A stretch of 64,000 nt of DNA from Przewalskia tangutica (taxonomy: Eukaryota; Streptophyta; Magnoliopsida; Solanales; Solanaceae), in assembly GCA_029844215.1 (NCBI GenBank), contig CM056734.1:18300501-18364500 (forward strand), written 5' to 3'. Shown piece after piece: positions 21,754-32,249 of the stretch. The notes beneath the pieces were generated by a model, which had not been told where the DNA came from, did no database searches, and was given only the letters and a program-made list of their open reading frames with translations. The position numbers and the translations under genes were made by a program. How positions within the stretch are numbered: position 1 is the stretch's first letter; each line of letters opens with the position of its first letter.

Positions 21754-22120
21754 GGCCTCTGCACAAGGATGACACGCACACATCGAGAAATGGTCCAAAT
21801 TTTTGTACCAAGTTTAAAAAAAAAGATATGGAGGACTATTCCCATTTGCATATTATGGACTGTTTGGCTGGAAAGAAACAAGACATGCTTTGAGGGGAAA
21901 AATCTACAGATTGCTAGAGTAAAAAACAAATGTATCAAAAACTTGTTTTTTTGGTGTTATAGCAGTACTCTAGATAGAAGGGACCAATATTTGGATTTTT
22001 TGGATCTTTTAGGGGGGAGAATGTAGTACGATTGTGGAGATGTTGTAGCTTTGTCTTGTACTTGGTCCTGTACTATCTTGGTACCATATTAATAAAAACT
22101 TTTACCTATCAAAAAAAAAA
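21451..22120 (+). mobile_element. L1-type LINE 3' end with poly-A
   Basis: 5'-truncated non-LTR element. The upstream part encodes a zf-RVT-like stretch (a Cys-rich start, then EHLFLHCNFSRQCW-like residues near 21560). The downstream part encodes the usual plant L1 C-terminus (PICILWTVWLERN, CFEGKN, then a frame ending at 22026), a 3' UTR and a poly-A tail at 22111-22120. Its reading frame is interrupted by the U6 sequence at 21702-21804. Sister copies near 48685 and 58665 lack the whole element and are otherwise continuous (ttttattttga then aaagtaaa), which marks both ends. Confidence 0.85.
21702..21804 (+). pseudogene. U6 snRNA sequence inserted in a LINE
   Basis: About 103 bases matching plant U6 along their full length: 5' stem gtcccttcggggac, then atccgataaaattgg, the ACAGAGA box in acagagaagattagcatgg, the catalytic AGC, gatgacacgcac and tggtccaaattttt. 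From memory of the consensus I see only about three substitutions (cccctgcgc here cctctgcac; cacaaatcg here cacacatcg). There is no upstream sequence element or TATA at the usual spacing; LINE coding sequence lies directly upstream. After the T-run comes gtaccaagttt, then an A9 run and ga, repeating the aaaaaga that precedes the U6 start, so it looks like a reverse-transcribed insertion. Likely not transcribed as functional U6. Confidence 0.92.
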
Positions 22121-22305
22121 GTAAAGTTTCATATTGTGCATTGTTCTTCATCCTTTACAACCATGATAAGTACTGGACATAATCCTTCCTTTTCCATTTC
22201 CTTCCCCTTCCTCTTTATTCAAATAGACTATCCCTAAAGAAAAGAGGGGTCAAATGGAGGATTTCAAGAATTCAATCTACCCGATTATGAGAATCAAACA
22301 GACTA

Positions 22306-22515
22306 CTCCCTCCGTCCCAAAAAGATTGGCCTAGTTTGACTTGGCACAAAATTTAAGAAATAAAGGAAGACTTTTGAAATGTGTGGTCCAAAAAAATTCT
22401 TAGATATTTGTGTGGTTGTAAATGATCTCATAAAGTTAAATTATTTCTAAATATAGAAAAGAGTTTGGGACAAACTAATAAGGAAAGTAGGCCAATCTTT
22501 TTGGGACAGAGGGAG
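22306..22515. mobile_element. Stowaway MITE
   Basis: A 210-bp element with TIRs ctccctccgtcccaaaaag and ctttttgggacagagggag, plus about nine further complementary bases inward (attggcc/ggccaat). TA target duplication at 22304-22305 and 22516-22517. The CTCCCTCCGT terminus is the Stowaway (Tc1/mariner) signature. Confidence 0.92.
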
Positions 22516-22544
22516 TAATATTTAATTATCTTCTGGAAGGCACT

Positions 22545-24485
22545 GAAGTAACCCTTGTTCATTTTCCAAATGAAACCAAGATAAATAGAAACAATGTTCA
22601 TCTTGATTGCTTGAATGAAGATGGCCAATCTATTGAACATACTTGGTATGTACCAATCATTCCAATGGTACTCGTGAATGGCAGTGAAGGTATAGGGACA
22701 GGTTGGAGTTTCATACGTTCCAAACTATAATCCAAGGGACCTTGTTGCAAATGTAAGGCGTTGAACGATGAGCTAATGGAGCCAATGGATCCATGGTATG
22801 AAGGTTTCAAAGGAAAAATAGAGAAAACAGCAACTAAAGAAACTGGAGCTATCTACACTGTCACTGGCATTATAGAGGAGGTCAATGAGACAACTCTTAG
22901 GATTTCTGAGTTGCCAGTCCGGAGGTGGACAGAGGATTATAAGCAGTTTTTGGAATCCATGACAGTCTCAACTGACAAAGCCAATTATTCCTTCATAAAG
23001 GAAGTCAGAGCTTATGGTGTTGAGAACTCTGTATGTTTTGAAGTGATCTTGTCTGAGGAGAATCTGCTATTGGCCCAGCAAGAGAGTTTGCTTAAAATTT
23101 TTAAGCTGACTACTAAAATAAGCACCAGCAATATGCACCTTTACGACTCTAGGGGCAAAATTAAGAAATATGACACCCCAGAATAGATTCTCGAGGAGTT
23201 CTACCATGTACGACTCGAGTATTATGAGAAAAGAAAGAGAGCTCTATTGGAGATTCTCGAATTGGAGTAGCTGAGGATTGAGAACAAGGTGAAATTCATC
23301 CTTGGAGTTGTGAATGGCGAAATCATTGTGAACAACAGGAAGAGAGCTGATCTCTTCTTGAATTGAAGAATAAAGGGTTTAATCCTTTCCCCAAGAAAAA
23401 GGCTGTTGAAGCTGTTGCTGCAGACACAACTGATGATGCAGAAGATAGCGAAGAGAGTCCAGAGGAGTCAAGTAGAGGAGTTAGGGCAATAGATTATGAC
23501 TACTTGCTGTCGATGTCAAGAGGAACATTGACTCTTGAGAAGGTTCAAGAGCTGTGTGATGAGAGGGATAAACTGAATGGTGAGGTTGAAGATATGAAAA
23601 ATGCAATTCCAAAGGTTTTGTGGATGAAAGATCTTGATGTCCTTGATAAACAGCTTGATGAACAAGATAAAATTGATATCCACACTGAGGAAGCTAGAGA
23701 GAAGATAAAGAAGAAGGTGACGAATGCAGCTGGATCAAACACACCCAAGCCTAAACCCCGAAAAACTACTAAGAAGGCTGCTGTAGCGGAGTCTACAGCC
23801 GAACTAATGGATGTGTCAGTTGGTTCAACGGAAGAAACAGCCAACGTTATTGAGGTTGTGAAACCAAAAGGAAGAGGAGGAGGTTCAAAGAAAGCTCCAC
23901 TAAAGGCAAAACAACCTATTGCTGTTGAAGATGATGAAGAAGAAGATGATGAAGTGCTAGCGTTGAAAAAGAGACTTGCAGCTTACAACCTTAACTCTTC
24001 TCCAGATCGCTCAGAAGTTATGGAGACTGAAGCGCCAAAAGCTCAAAAGAAAGCACCTGCTAGAAGAGCTGCTGAACAAAAGAAGAAGATTGTGTCATCC
24101 AGTGCAGATGTTTCTGACGATGAGATTGAAATTAGTGATGATGATGAGTTTGAGCCACAAGTAGCTGCGGAAGGGAAAAAGGAAGGGAGGAAACCAGCAA
24201 CTGCAAAAGCAGCAACAGCAGCCTGCAGAGGATGCTGGTGTCTCACCACATGAAGCGAGGAAAATGAGGGAATCTCCATTTAACAAGAAAAGTGGAGCTG
24301 TTCTTCAAAGTCCTTCCTTGGGCAGTCTAGAAGAGCAAGTCAGCGAAGCTGTTGTGGCTCCAAAAGCTAGACCACAGAGGGTAAATCGTGGGAAGAAGAC
24401 AACATATGTTATCAGTTATTCTGGTACTGAAGATGAGGAGAACAATGATTTTGAACCTTCTGATTTCGATGGAGATGATGATTAG
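22545..24485 (+). pseudogene. DNA topoisomerase II, 5'-truncated processed pseudogene
   Basis: Encodes the C-terminal half of plant TOP2 without visible introns: LNEDGQSIE, TWYVPIIPMVLVNGSEGIGT, the WYxGFKG region, IIEEVNETTLRISELPVRRW, LSEENLLLAQQ, KLTTKISTSNMHL, YDYLLSMSRGTL, ELCDERDKLNGEV, then the basic/acidic tail (PKAQKKAPARRAAEQKKK) and the end motif RGKKTTYV. Breaks: an extra T near 22709 (ggagtttcat), a loss near 22760, a nonsense codon at about 23184 (gaatag for the usual Gln codon), a frameshift near 23362 and another near 24240. Plant TOP2 genes have many introns, so the continuous exon order indicates a retrocopy. No clear poly-A or target duplication remains. The 296-codon frame at 23363-24253 could be mistaken for a gene. 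Confidence 0.88.
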
Positions 24486-24899
24486 TGAAGATGTTAGCTG
24501 CTGCTGCTCATTTCAGAAATTTGAAGTGTTCCCTTAAACTCTTGTAGTAGATGGATTAATCTTTGTAAGTTAATTACTGACGTGTGTTAATTTTTAGGCC
24601 TGTGTAAACCAATGAGCTTGTTGGTTTCTTGAAAATTTGACTGCTGCTACCAAATCAAAATGATCACCCATTAACCATATATAATTTCAGTCGAGCAAGT
24701 GTTTGAAGTAACTCTTCTTAAGTTTGCAATTGAAACAAAGAAAGAATAAGTTTGGAACGTCCGACCACATACAGTTCAATCTAAAATTAGAATAAGTTTT
24801 TTTTAGCTTATACAGAGTTCTTGGACCTGGCAATAAAATGAACCAAACAATAGATGACTAACATTAAGACTACAATGTAACATTCAGCTGTTGCATTGA

Positions 24900-27800
24900 T
24901 GTCACGACCCGACCCGACGGGCCGCGACTAAACGTCCTAATTGACGTCATTACTGACCTGTCACTCTTAATCCTTCTAATACAGAGATCTATAGAAATTT
25001 CGGCAGCACAAAACTGCTTTTACAACATCTCCCTAAAATGGGCGAGCCGACAAGGCTGCCAAATCAACAACAACACAACAATCATAATAGGCTAGCCGAC
25101 TAGGCTGCCACCAACCAACATTATGTACACAAAGGAATAATCAAAATAAGCAAGCCGGCAAGACTGCCACTAGCTAACAACAAACATAACCGGAAACACC
25201 CCAACACAGAGTACACCAACATCAAAAATCAAAACAAGGTACAAACGTCCAACCCACAACTGTCTACAGACCTCTAAGAGTACGATACTGACATATGACG
25301 GGACAGAGCCCCGTCGTGCCCAAAATATACATAAGTCTGGAATGTAAGGATCTGTACCAAAATAGCTGGCTCCGGAACAAGGGAGCTCTTTAGCAGCTGA
25401 CAGATGTCCTAAACTGGAGGGTCACCTAACCGATCACCTGTACCTGCGGGCATGAACGCAGCCCCCGGGGAAAAAGGGGATCAGTACGATAGATGTACCA
25501 AGTATGTGGCGAAAAATCATGGTGAAATCATAACGATTCAACGTATAACGAGTAGTATGAAATCAACATAACAAGATATAAGCGTCTTATCAAATGAGAG
25601 TAATGAAAATCGGTTCTTACCTTTCCAAAATATGCAAGTGTTGCCAAAATCATGAACTCCTATCCTCGTGATATAATAGTACGACTCGAACCGTGCAGGT
25701 ACATATATATCATGAGACTCGAACCCAAGTAAGTATGTATATATCATGGGACTCGAACCCAAGTAAGTATATATATCGTGGGACTCGAACCCACGTAAGT
25801 GTATATGAAATAATATAATGTCATGGGACTCGAACCCGCATCATGAAGAGCTAATCCATGGAATAATAATAATCCGGGAGTTGAATCCGCTTGGGACTCG
25901 AACCCAAGTAATATAATAATAATAGCCGGGACTCGAACCCGGAACATACAATATAGTGCCGGCCCTCTATGTGAGAGACTCAGTGAATGTGTAATAAGAC
26001 TTGACACAAGTAGATATCATGAGCAACTATATGCAATTAAAAATCATCTTTGACTATCGATAATATCATCATAATAAGCTCTTTACTGAAAATCATAGGC
26101 ACTTGTCATAAAAAAATTCCTTTTAAAACTAACTTTGTAGATAATCATGTACGTCCGCCGTACTTTTATTAAAATCATGTCAAATGAAAGTTTGTTTCAC
26201 AAAATCATGCCAAAAGAAAGAAGGATAGTCTCACATACCTCTTAGTCGCTCAACCAATGTAAAATTAGGATGCGCCTCGTCTAGTACGTCAGCCTATAAT
26301 AATAATAATAATAAGACCATTAATTCTAGGACTCCTAACGTAAGTTATTTGAATAACGGCTTCCTTAATTCTATAAAAATTTGGGCAACATTTCCTCTGT
26401 TTATGTGCGTATCCACAATTAACCAACAGTCCAAATTAAACCAACAATCACAACCATTTCAATATGTAATCTAATTAGGCTTCATATACCGCATATACGC
26501 CGTCATATAACCCCTTTCTCGTTACTTATGAAAGACAATAATTTAAATTATCAAGATGATTATCGCACCTATTTACCATATTCATTCAATACTTAAAATG
26601 TTACGACAATGTCTAAAAAGATTTCATAATTCCTTTCTTGGTTTCTTAAATCCATTTCGTCTCGCGTCACCTTATATAACTAATTACATCACCAAGTACC
26701 AATGCTTCTTTCAATTGTTAACACACAATTAGTGACGATGTCAATAATAGCAACAACGATTATATGGCACCAAAACAGCCCGTAAAGGATCGCACAATGT
26801 CCGAAAGTTATTCATGAGTTTTAGGCCATTTAACATGCAACCATTTACTCTTTCCTTAATAAATAATCCAACTTATTTTCCAACAACCCCATATAATGAA
26901 GTAATGAACACATCTTAAATCTTCACAAGTTATTCCATTTTTAACACGCAATTAGTAATGGAATTTACAACACAACATACAAATCCAACGCGTGCCCAGA
27001 ATAGTCCAATTTCAGTTTAACATCCAAATTCCACATGCATTGTCTAAATTCAAGATTTCTTCCTAACACAATTCCATTACTTCAACTACAACAATATGCA
27101 ACTTTGATTATAGCATAGAAAGAAGAATTTCCATACCTTAATTAAATCCCCAAAACAGTCCCGATTTTTAGTCACTGCTTCGTCAGCTGAACTTGTAACG
27201 TCCATAACTCTCTACTCCGGTGTCCTATCGACGAGGGGATTGTTGCTTTGGAAACTAGACTCGACGAACTTCATTTTAGGCTTTTGAAACACCCAAAAAC
27301 TCCTAATATACGAGGAGATATATCCCTCCAAAGTTGACTAAAATCTGCCCCAAAATCCCGATTTTTGTCCCAACTTCCATCAAATTCTTGTCCAATTTTT
27401 CACTTCTCCAACTCCAATCCAACATGCAAGCATTCTACAATGTTAGACCAACATCCTTACATGTTTTTCCTTCCCAATAGTTGCATCAAAATTCGAATTT
27501 TTCGCTCCTAAAATCTGCTGGGCATTCCCGTCGAGACCCCACTGTTTTTGGGTCCAAAAATGTTATAATTCTTGGCTTAATGATGTAGGTTAGTTAATCT
27601 AACAAGGTGGAGTAAAAAGCTTGAATTTTTCTCTTGCAAATGGAGAGATTTTCGATCTAGGCTTGTGGAAAATGGAAAGGAAGATTAAGTTTTGTGTTTA
27701 AGAAAAGAGAAAATGAACTTGTTAGGCATTTAAGTGCTAATTTTCAGATTTCTAAAAGTGCACTTAGGTCCCCCTTCTTTTTACACTTTAACCCTCCAAG

Positions 27801-28084
27801 TGCTTATTAAACTAATTTAATCCCCAAAGTAGTAAATCTTAATCTATTTCTTTAAATCTTGATTTCCGTTTCTTTTAATTCCCGGGAATTCCATAAGGTC
27901 TCGTATTCTCCAAGTCGTAATTCCCACAATATGTAATAATCCTCAAAAGAGCAATATAAATGACTTATCATTTTAAATACTCATTGACGTGTTCGCAGCT
28001 TGTATAATTATATCTTATATCCATTATCCGAATATTAACCTTAATGACGTTCTTAATCCTAGTCTTAACTTACGAGGTGTAACA
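24900..28084 (-). mobile_element. solo LTR of a Gypsy (Del/Tekay-like) retrotransposon
   Basis: A 3,185-bp TG...CA segment flanked by the 5-bp direct repeat attga (24895-24899 and 28085-28089). On the minus strand it starts tgttacacctcgtaag and ends gggtcgtgaca, the usual end before a TGGTATCAGAGC primer site in this group; hence the strand call. No primer site, polypurine tract or polyprotein is present, so it is a solo LTR. It contains diverged repeats of gccgacaaggctgcca type (about 25025-25180) and a minisatellite with gactcgaaccc in each unit (about 25680-25960). Confidence 0.85.
25680..25960. repeat. minisatellite inside the solo LTR
   Basis: About seven or eight imperfect units of 30-40 bp built around (g/a)actcgaacccaagtaagta and tatatcatggg. 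The gactcgaaccc core resembles a tRNA T-arm, but there is no acceptor stem or anticodon arm, and the tandem spacing shows a simple repeat. Confidence 0.75.
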
Positions 28085-28386
28085 ATTGACATTTAAATTA
28101 CGATGAAAACTCGATCAGCAGAAATAAATTAATCATAAGACAGTGAATGTTTCTTTCTCCAAGGATGCAAAATATGAAGCAGAAATTGATTGATGAAAGT
28201 CTAGAGTGCAACCTCTATCTCTATGTTGCAACGTCAATGAGATATTGCAGAAAAGATTTGTTCTTTACTAAGTAAAGAGAGAATGCACGAAATTATACAA
28301 GTAGTTTACTCTAATTTAGTAAAGATTGCCCTAAATGTGTTCAACACGCAAGTTAGGCAAACATATAAAAAGTAAAAATATATATA

Positions 28387-28624
28387 CTCCCTTTGTCCTA
28401 ATTTATATCACACTTTCTCTTTAGTCAGTTTCACAAAAAGGAATGACATATTTTCTTATTTGACAACAATTTAACTTTAAACTTATCTTTTAAGCTTGAC
28501 GAGATCATCATAAACACACAAATATCTTTGGCTTGTTTTAACCCACAATATTCAAAAGTCTTTGCTTTATTTATTAAACTTAGTATCCAATCAAACTATA
28601 TCCTATAAATTGGAACACATGGAG
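28387..28624. mobile_element. Stowaway-like MITE
   Basis: About 238 bp with ends ctccctttgtcctaattta and taaattggaacacatggag (imperfect inverted repeats). TA flanks both sides. It lies just downstream of the NF-YC copy 1 stop codon. Confidence 0.75.
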
Positions 28625-28767
28625 TAGCAAAGAACAAAAATTGCAGTTTCTTCTAGGAAAAAGAAGAAAGTTACAACCTTTCAGGAAAATGGAAGAAGGC
28701 AATTCCACTTGACAATGTTATTTTTTCTAACAATAGCTTACACCAGATCTGAAGGGAATGACAAAAG

Positions 28768-29334
28768 TTACCTTTGAGCATCAATGTTACCCTGTCCGCT
28801 AGCATAGTTATTATCCTCAGCAGTCTGCCAAGCGGACTGCCAATCCTGGGACGGTGGTGGGGGAGGCTGGACATACATTGAGGGATCAACTCCAGGCATG
28901 CCCATTGGCGGGTAATAGTACGGAACCCCACATGCTGTGCCTGGACCAAGCCCACCACCCTCTTCCTTGATCTCATCCCTCGGAACAATATCAACAAGAA
29001 AATAAAAAATGTCAGTCCGCGTAATCGCTGCAGCGATATCATTCTTCTGCAAAGTCCGACGTTTGTTCTCCTCTGCGTGTAGCCAAGAACGAATGGTGAG
29101 TTCTAGAATGAAGAGCTCACATGCCTTAGCAAACAAAATGGGTGCTTCAGCTGAGATCATACGGACATCCTCATCAGCTTTCATGATCTTCTTGATGCGG
29201 GCAAGGGGAAGTAGGTGGTTCTTGAAATAGGTAACCCCTTCCATTTCTTGGCGTTGGTAGTTCCAGAACATCTGTAGGTGGTGTTGTTGTTGCTGAAGGA
29301 GGCGGTGGTAGGGTGGCTGAGGGCTGTTTTCCAT
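28768..29334 (-). CDS. NF-YC: NF-YC subunit (histone-fold transcription factor), copy 1
   Basis: Nuclear factor Y subunit C dimerises with NF-YB through a histone fold; with NF-YA the trimer binds CCAAT. Encodes 188 residues in one exon. Q-rich N-terminus, then FWNYQRQEMEG, the conserved core FKNHLLPLARIKKIMKADED near 38-56, VRMISAEAPILFAKACELFI near 58-77, RSWLHAEENKRRTLQKNDIA near 82-101 and FLVDIVPRDE near 112-121, then a Pro-rich tail with VPYYYPPMG and DPSMYVQPP. Start: the ATG at 29334 aligns with the start of copy 2; 12 more in-frame codons upstream are probably leader. The residue after TDIF is Tyr where NF-YCs usually have Asp, and the core begins TYFKNH rather than DFKNH. Single-exon coding is normal for plant NF-YC. 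Probably functional. Confidence 0.93.
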   Translation of the reverse strand: MENSPQPPYHRLLQQQQHHLQMFWNYQRQEMEGVTYFKNHLLPLARIKKIMKADEDVRMISAEAPILFAKACELFILELTIRSWLHAEENKRRTLQKNDIAAAITRTDIFYFLVDIVPRDEIKEEGGGLGPGTACGVPYYYPPMGMPGVDPSMYVQPPPPPSQDWQSAWQTAEDNNYASGQGNIDAQR

Positions 29335-29699
29335 GGCGTTTTCGACGAGGTGGTGGTTGTAGCTATGCAATATATATTCAGAGAAAAAAAAAACTAATTA
29401 CTCCAGATTTTTTAAATCTCTAATTTTTTGGATTTTGTTTTAACGAAGGAATATGTTTGGAAGCTTGAGGTACAAGTGTGGTAAGCAAATGGGGATATTT
29501 AATTAAATGAAAATCTTATTAATTGAGTAGTAGATGGGTAATATATTATTCCTATTTAATTTGTTTATTATTATTGGAGGAAGGAGTGGGGACCACATAG
29601 AAGTCTCTTGACTTATCCTTACTACCTTTACCTTCCATGTTGCCATACGGAGAGGCTCTCATGCAACACGTGGACTCACAACGCTTTTTCATTCAATTA

Positions 29700-29822
29700 C
29701 TACGGGGATGAACCCAATCCGGAATATGAACTATAAAAGAAAATATCTATTAAACTGATTACAAGAATACCAGTTACAATACCTATTATCCAAAGAGGAA
29801 TCCTTCCAGTAGTATCGGCCAT
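29700..29822 (-). pseudogene. psbJ: nuclear copy of plastid psbJ (reading frame intact)
   Basis: A 40-codon frame with start and stop, matching photosystem II protein J: MADTTGRIPLW at the start and SGLGSS near the end. Compared with the usual protein, three glycines are replaced (by Ser, Asp, Ser; GGT to AGT or GAT), and Thr and Leu changes occur. G-to-A changes on the coding strand fit deamination of methylated cytosine after transfer to the nucleus. It lies about 370 bases upstream of NF-YC copy 1, on the same strand, without plastid neighbours psbL or petA. Nuclear expression is unlikely. Confidence 0.85.
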
Positions 29823-30115
29823 GTTCCGAAACTCAAGTCTAGAGTCGCCAGGTGAGACATTCGGTTCACGAACCGGAAACCTATCTCCACAGCAAGCTCC
29901 TCAATTTGACTCGGTCCGTCACGCTTTGGACATCGCCACTGAAATCGTTGAGGCCCCATGAAGACGACTCTACTTCACTGAGAATCTTTTCGATGCTCCA
30001 CTCTCCTCCTGAATAAGTAAGACCCCGTTAGCCTGGGCGAAGATGAAGATAAAGAGTAAGGATTGAAACCTCCTTAGCTTTGCCAGGCATTGGACAGGGG
30101 TTAGCTCTGTAAATA
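29823..30115. other. GC-richer tract adjoining psbJ, possibly organellar (mitochondrial)
   Basis: Composition is clearly less AT-rich than its surroundings and it abuts the psbJ start codon at the wrong junction for plastid DNA. It contains cttcggttcacgaaccgg-like and ggtccgtcacgctttgg-like words that look like plant mitochondrial sequence, but I cannot name a gene. If confirmed, the tract would be a mitochondrial-plastid mosaic moved to the nucleus. Confidence 0.35.
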
Positions 30116-31131
30116 TGTAGAGTCAAGTGCTAAAGTTATTTTTATTAGAGAGGAAATATTAAACTTACAATTATAAAAGAGAATATGCATGTTTTATCTC
30201 TTGTTGAAGTGTTTTTATAGATGTTTATAATAATTTTATGTTATTTCACACGTTATCTTAAGGTATTACACTAGACATGTAAATTGTTTCACATGATTAT
30301 CAAATCGAAATGTAATAAAAAAAAATGCACATTGGACATAATTTAACACTAAAACTACTTCATAATGTTTTATCTAAAATCATATAAATGGATCAAATTC
30401 TCAATATCCCAACCGATATGACATTCAGACGGAATTGTAGAGTGTGGATAACATAGTATGTGGGTTCAATAAAATCAAGAAGACTTGTCTGCTTGTAATA
30501 CCGTGATAACAAAATAAATATTGAGTTTAAGTCAAACTCAAAAGCTAATCATGATGTGAAAATTATCTAAGATGATATAAAGAAATCAAATTCCCATTCA
30601 CAATTGATGCGAAAATCTGACTTTATATGTACTTTTCTTTTAGGTTACTATGTAATTATTCATTCCGATACTTTACAAAACATCATTTGATTTAATACAC
30701 TTATCAATCATTAATGTATAATATCAATTACATTTTTATAACAATTCTTTATTCTTATATATTACAATATTAACGTGCAACACACATTCGTAAAAATTAA
30801 TTATATAAAAAGGAGGGAAAGAAAATACGGAGAAATCTTCAAGTCCACATTTAAACACTAGAACCGAATTATACGTGTGAAGGTACTACAGAAAGATCTT
30901 ATTGTTCATATAAAGATTCTTAAAGAAGTTTATAATCAAATTAGCAGAATTGACAGAACATTTGAAGAAAATAATGTTTGCCTTGTTATTACCGTCACAA
31001 AAACTTTAAACACCTATCGTGTCTTGAGTTTGTTTAGAAAACAAATTCATAAAATAAAAATATTTGTAGCATTTACATAATAAATAATATTTAAAAATAT
31101 TGGTTTTTCTCTTCTTTCTTCTCTTCTCTAA
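30116..31131. other. AT-rich intergenic stretch
   Basis: No recognised gene. It would be the place of the 5' LTR and primer-binding site of the copia element starting at 31132, but I see neither a match to the putative 3' LTR start (tgtgtaaacatatatatt) nor a tggtatcagagc primer site. The 67-codon frame at 30877-31080 has no recognisable features. Confidence 0.5.
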
Positions 31132-32249
31132 ATGGCTACTGAGGATTCTTCCAATACTTCTAATGCCTCAACCTTCACCAATCTCACCACCATGTCATCA
31201 TCCCCTTTTCATCTCGCTCTAACTGTTACCAATATCAAGAACTCTATTCTCATTCTTCTTGATCAAGAAAACAATCGATTCTCCTCGTTGAATCGCTTCG
31301 TAATCATGCATGTCTCTACAACGTGCTTGATCATATCGATGACACTATTCCGCGCCCTCCGGAGGTTGATGAGTCTACTTGGCGTCGTCTAGACGCCGAC
31401 GTCAAACAGTGAATTTATGATAGCATTTCTCAGGATCTTCTTCTTACTATCATGAAATCTGGCGCCACAACCCTTGAGTTATGGAACCACTTGGAGGAAA
31501 TATTTCAAGATAACAAGCACACTCATGCGGTGTATTTGGAGGAACAATTTAACAATACACGTCTTAAAAATTTCACCAACATGACTGAGTACTGCAGACA
31601 GTTGAAACTCCAGGCGGATCAACTCTCCAACGTTGATACAACTGTCTCAGACACTAAAATGGTGCTGCAATTGATTGCAGTCTTCCCAAAGGCGACTATG
31701 ACACATTAGCCGCCATAATTCAACGGGATCTGCTTCTCAGTTTTAACAAAGCTCGCTCGCAGTTGTTGCTCGAAGAGACTCGCCGTGCTAAGCAGGATGA
31801 GCACAATCAGAAGGCGTTAGCTGTCGAAACACGCCCTCAAGATCCAACGCCGCCAGACAACTATCAACCGCAGCAGGGACGCGGTGCCAAGGGTGGCAAA
31901 GGTCGCGACAGAGAGGTCGTAGTCTGGTAGGGTCGCGACAGCAGACCAAGAAAGAAACAGGCGAGATCCAGTACGGCGCCACAACAAGATATCAGATAGC
32001 GCGCGGCGCCGCCGTTGCTCCAAAGACAAGCAACCCTGCCAGTTCTCCCACCACATTTTGTTGGGCCCTGCTCCAGCCCCTCGGTAAGTTCAGTACCCGC
32101 AGCAAGCCCACTTCATGCACGACCAGTTTCAGCAGCCTTCGTCCAGCATAACACCCACTGAGATGGGTCAGACCTTCAGCAGTCTCAACACGCAAAAGCC
32201 TGACAACAACTGGTATATGGACTCCGGAGCCTCATCTCACCTCACCCGG

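Larger units (their letters stand above)
21070..22303. repeat. segmental duplication module S2, copy A (interrupted by a LINE)
   Basis: Colinear with 48270-49080 (copy B) and 58230-58900 (copy C). Anchors: caatagctcctctactgtcc, ttagagaagaaaaccca, tgaactttttgtgactaa, atagaaggtagtcatgtgag, actggtactagctccacagg and ttgttcttcatccttt. In A this module follows S1; in B and C it precedes S1, so A is rearranged relative to the others or belongs to a different junction. The LINE at 21451-22120 is absent from B and C. Confidence 0.75.

Noticed and set aside
21702..21804. Functional U6 snRNA gene
   Set aside because: The RNA sequence is nearly complete, but LINE coding DNA lies directly upstream with no U6 upstream element or TATA at the required spacing.
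23363..24253. 296-codon open frame taken as a gene
   Set aside because: It is the C-terminal part of the topoisomerase II retrocopy; upstream frames are broken and no proper start exists.
25680..25960. Cluster of tRNA genes suggested by repeated gactcgaaccc
   Set aside because: Only a T-arm-like word recurs; there are no acceptor stems or anticodon arms, and the spacing is that of a minisatellite in an LTR.
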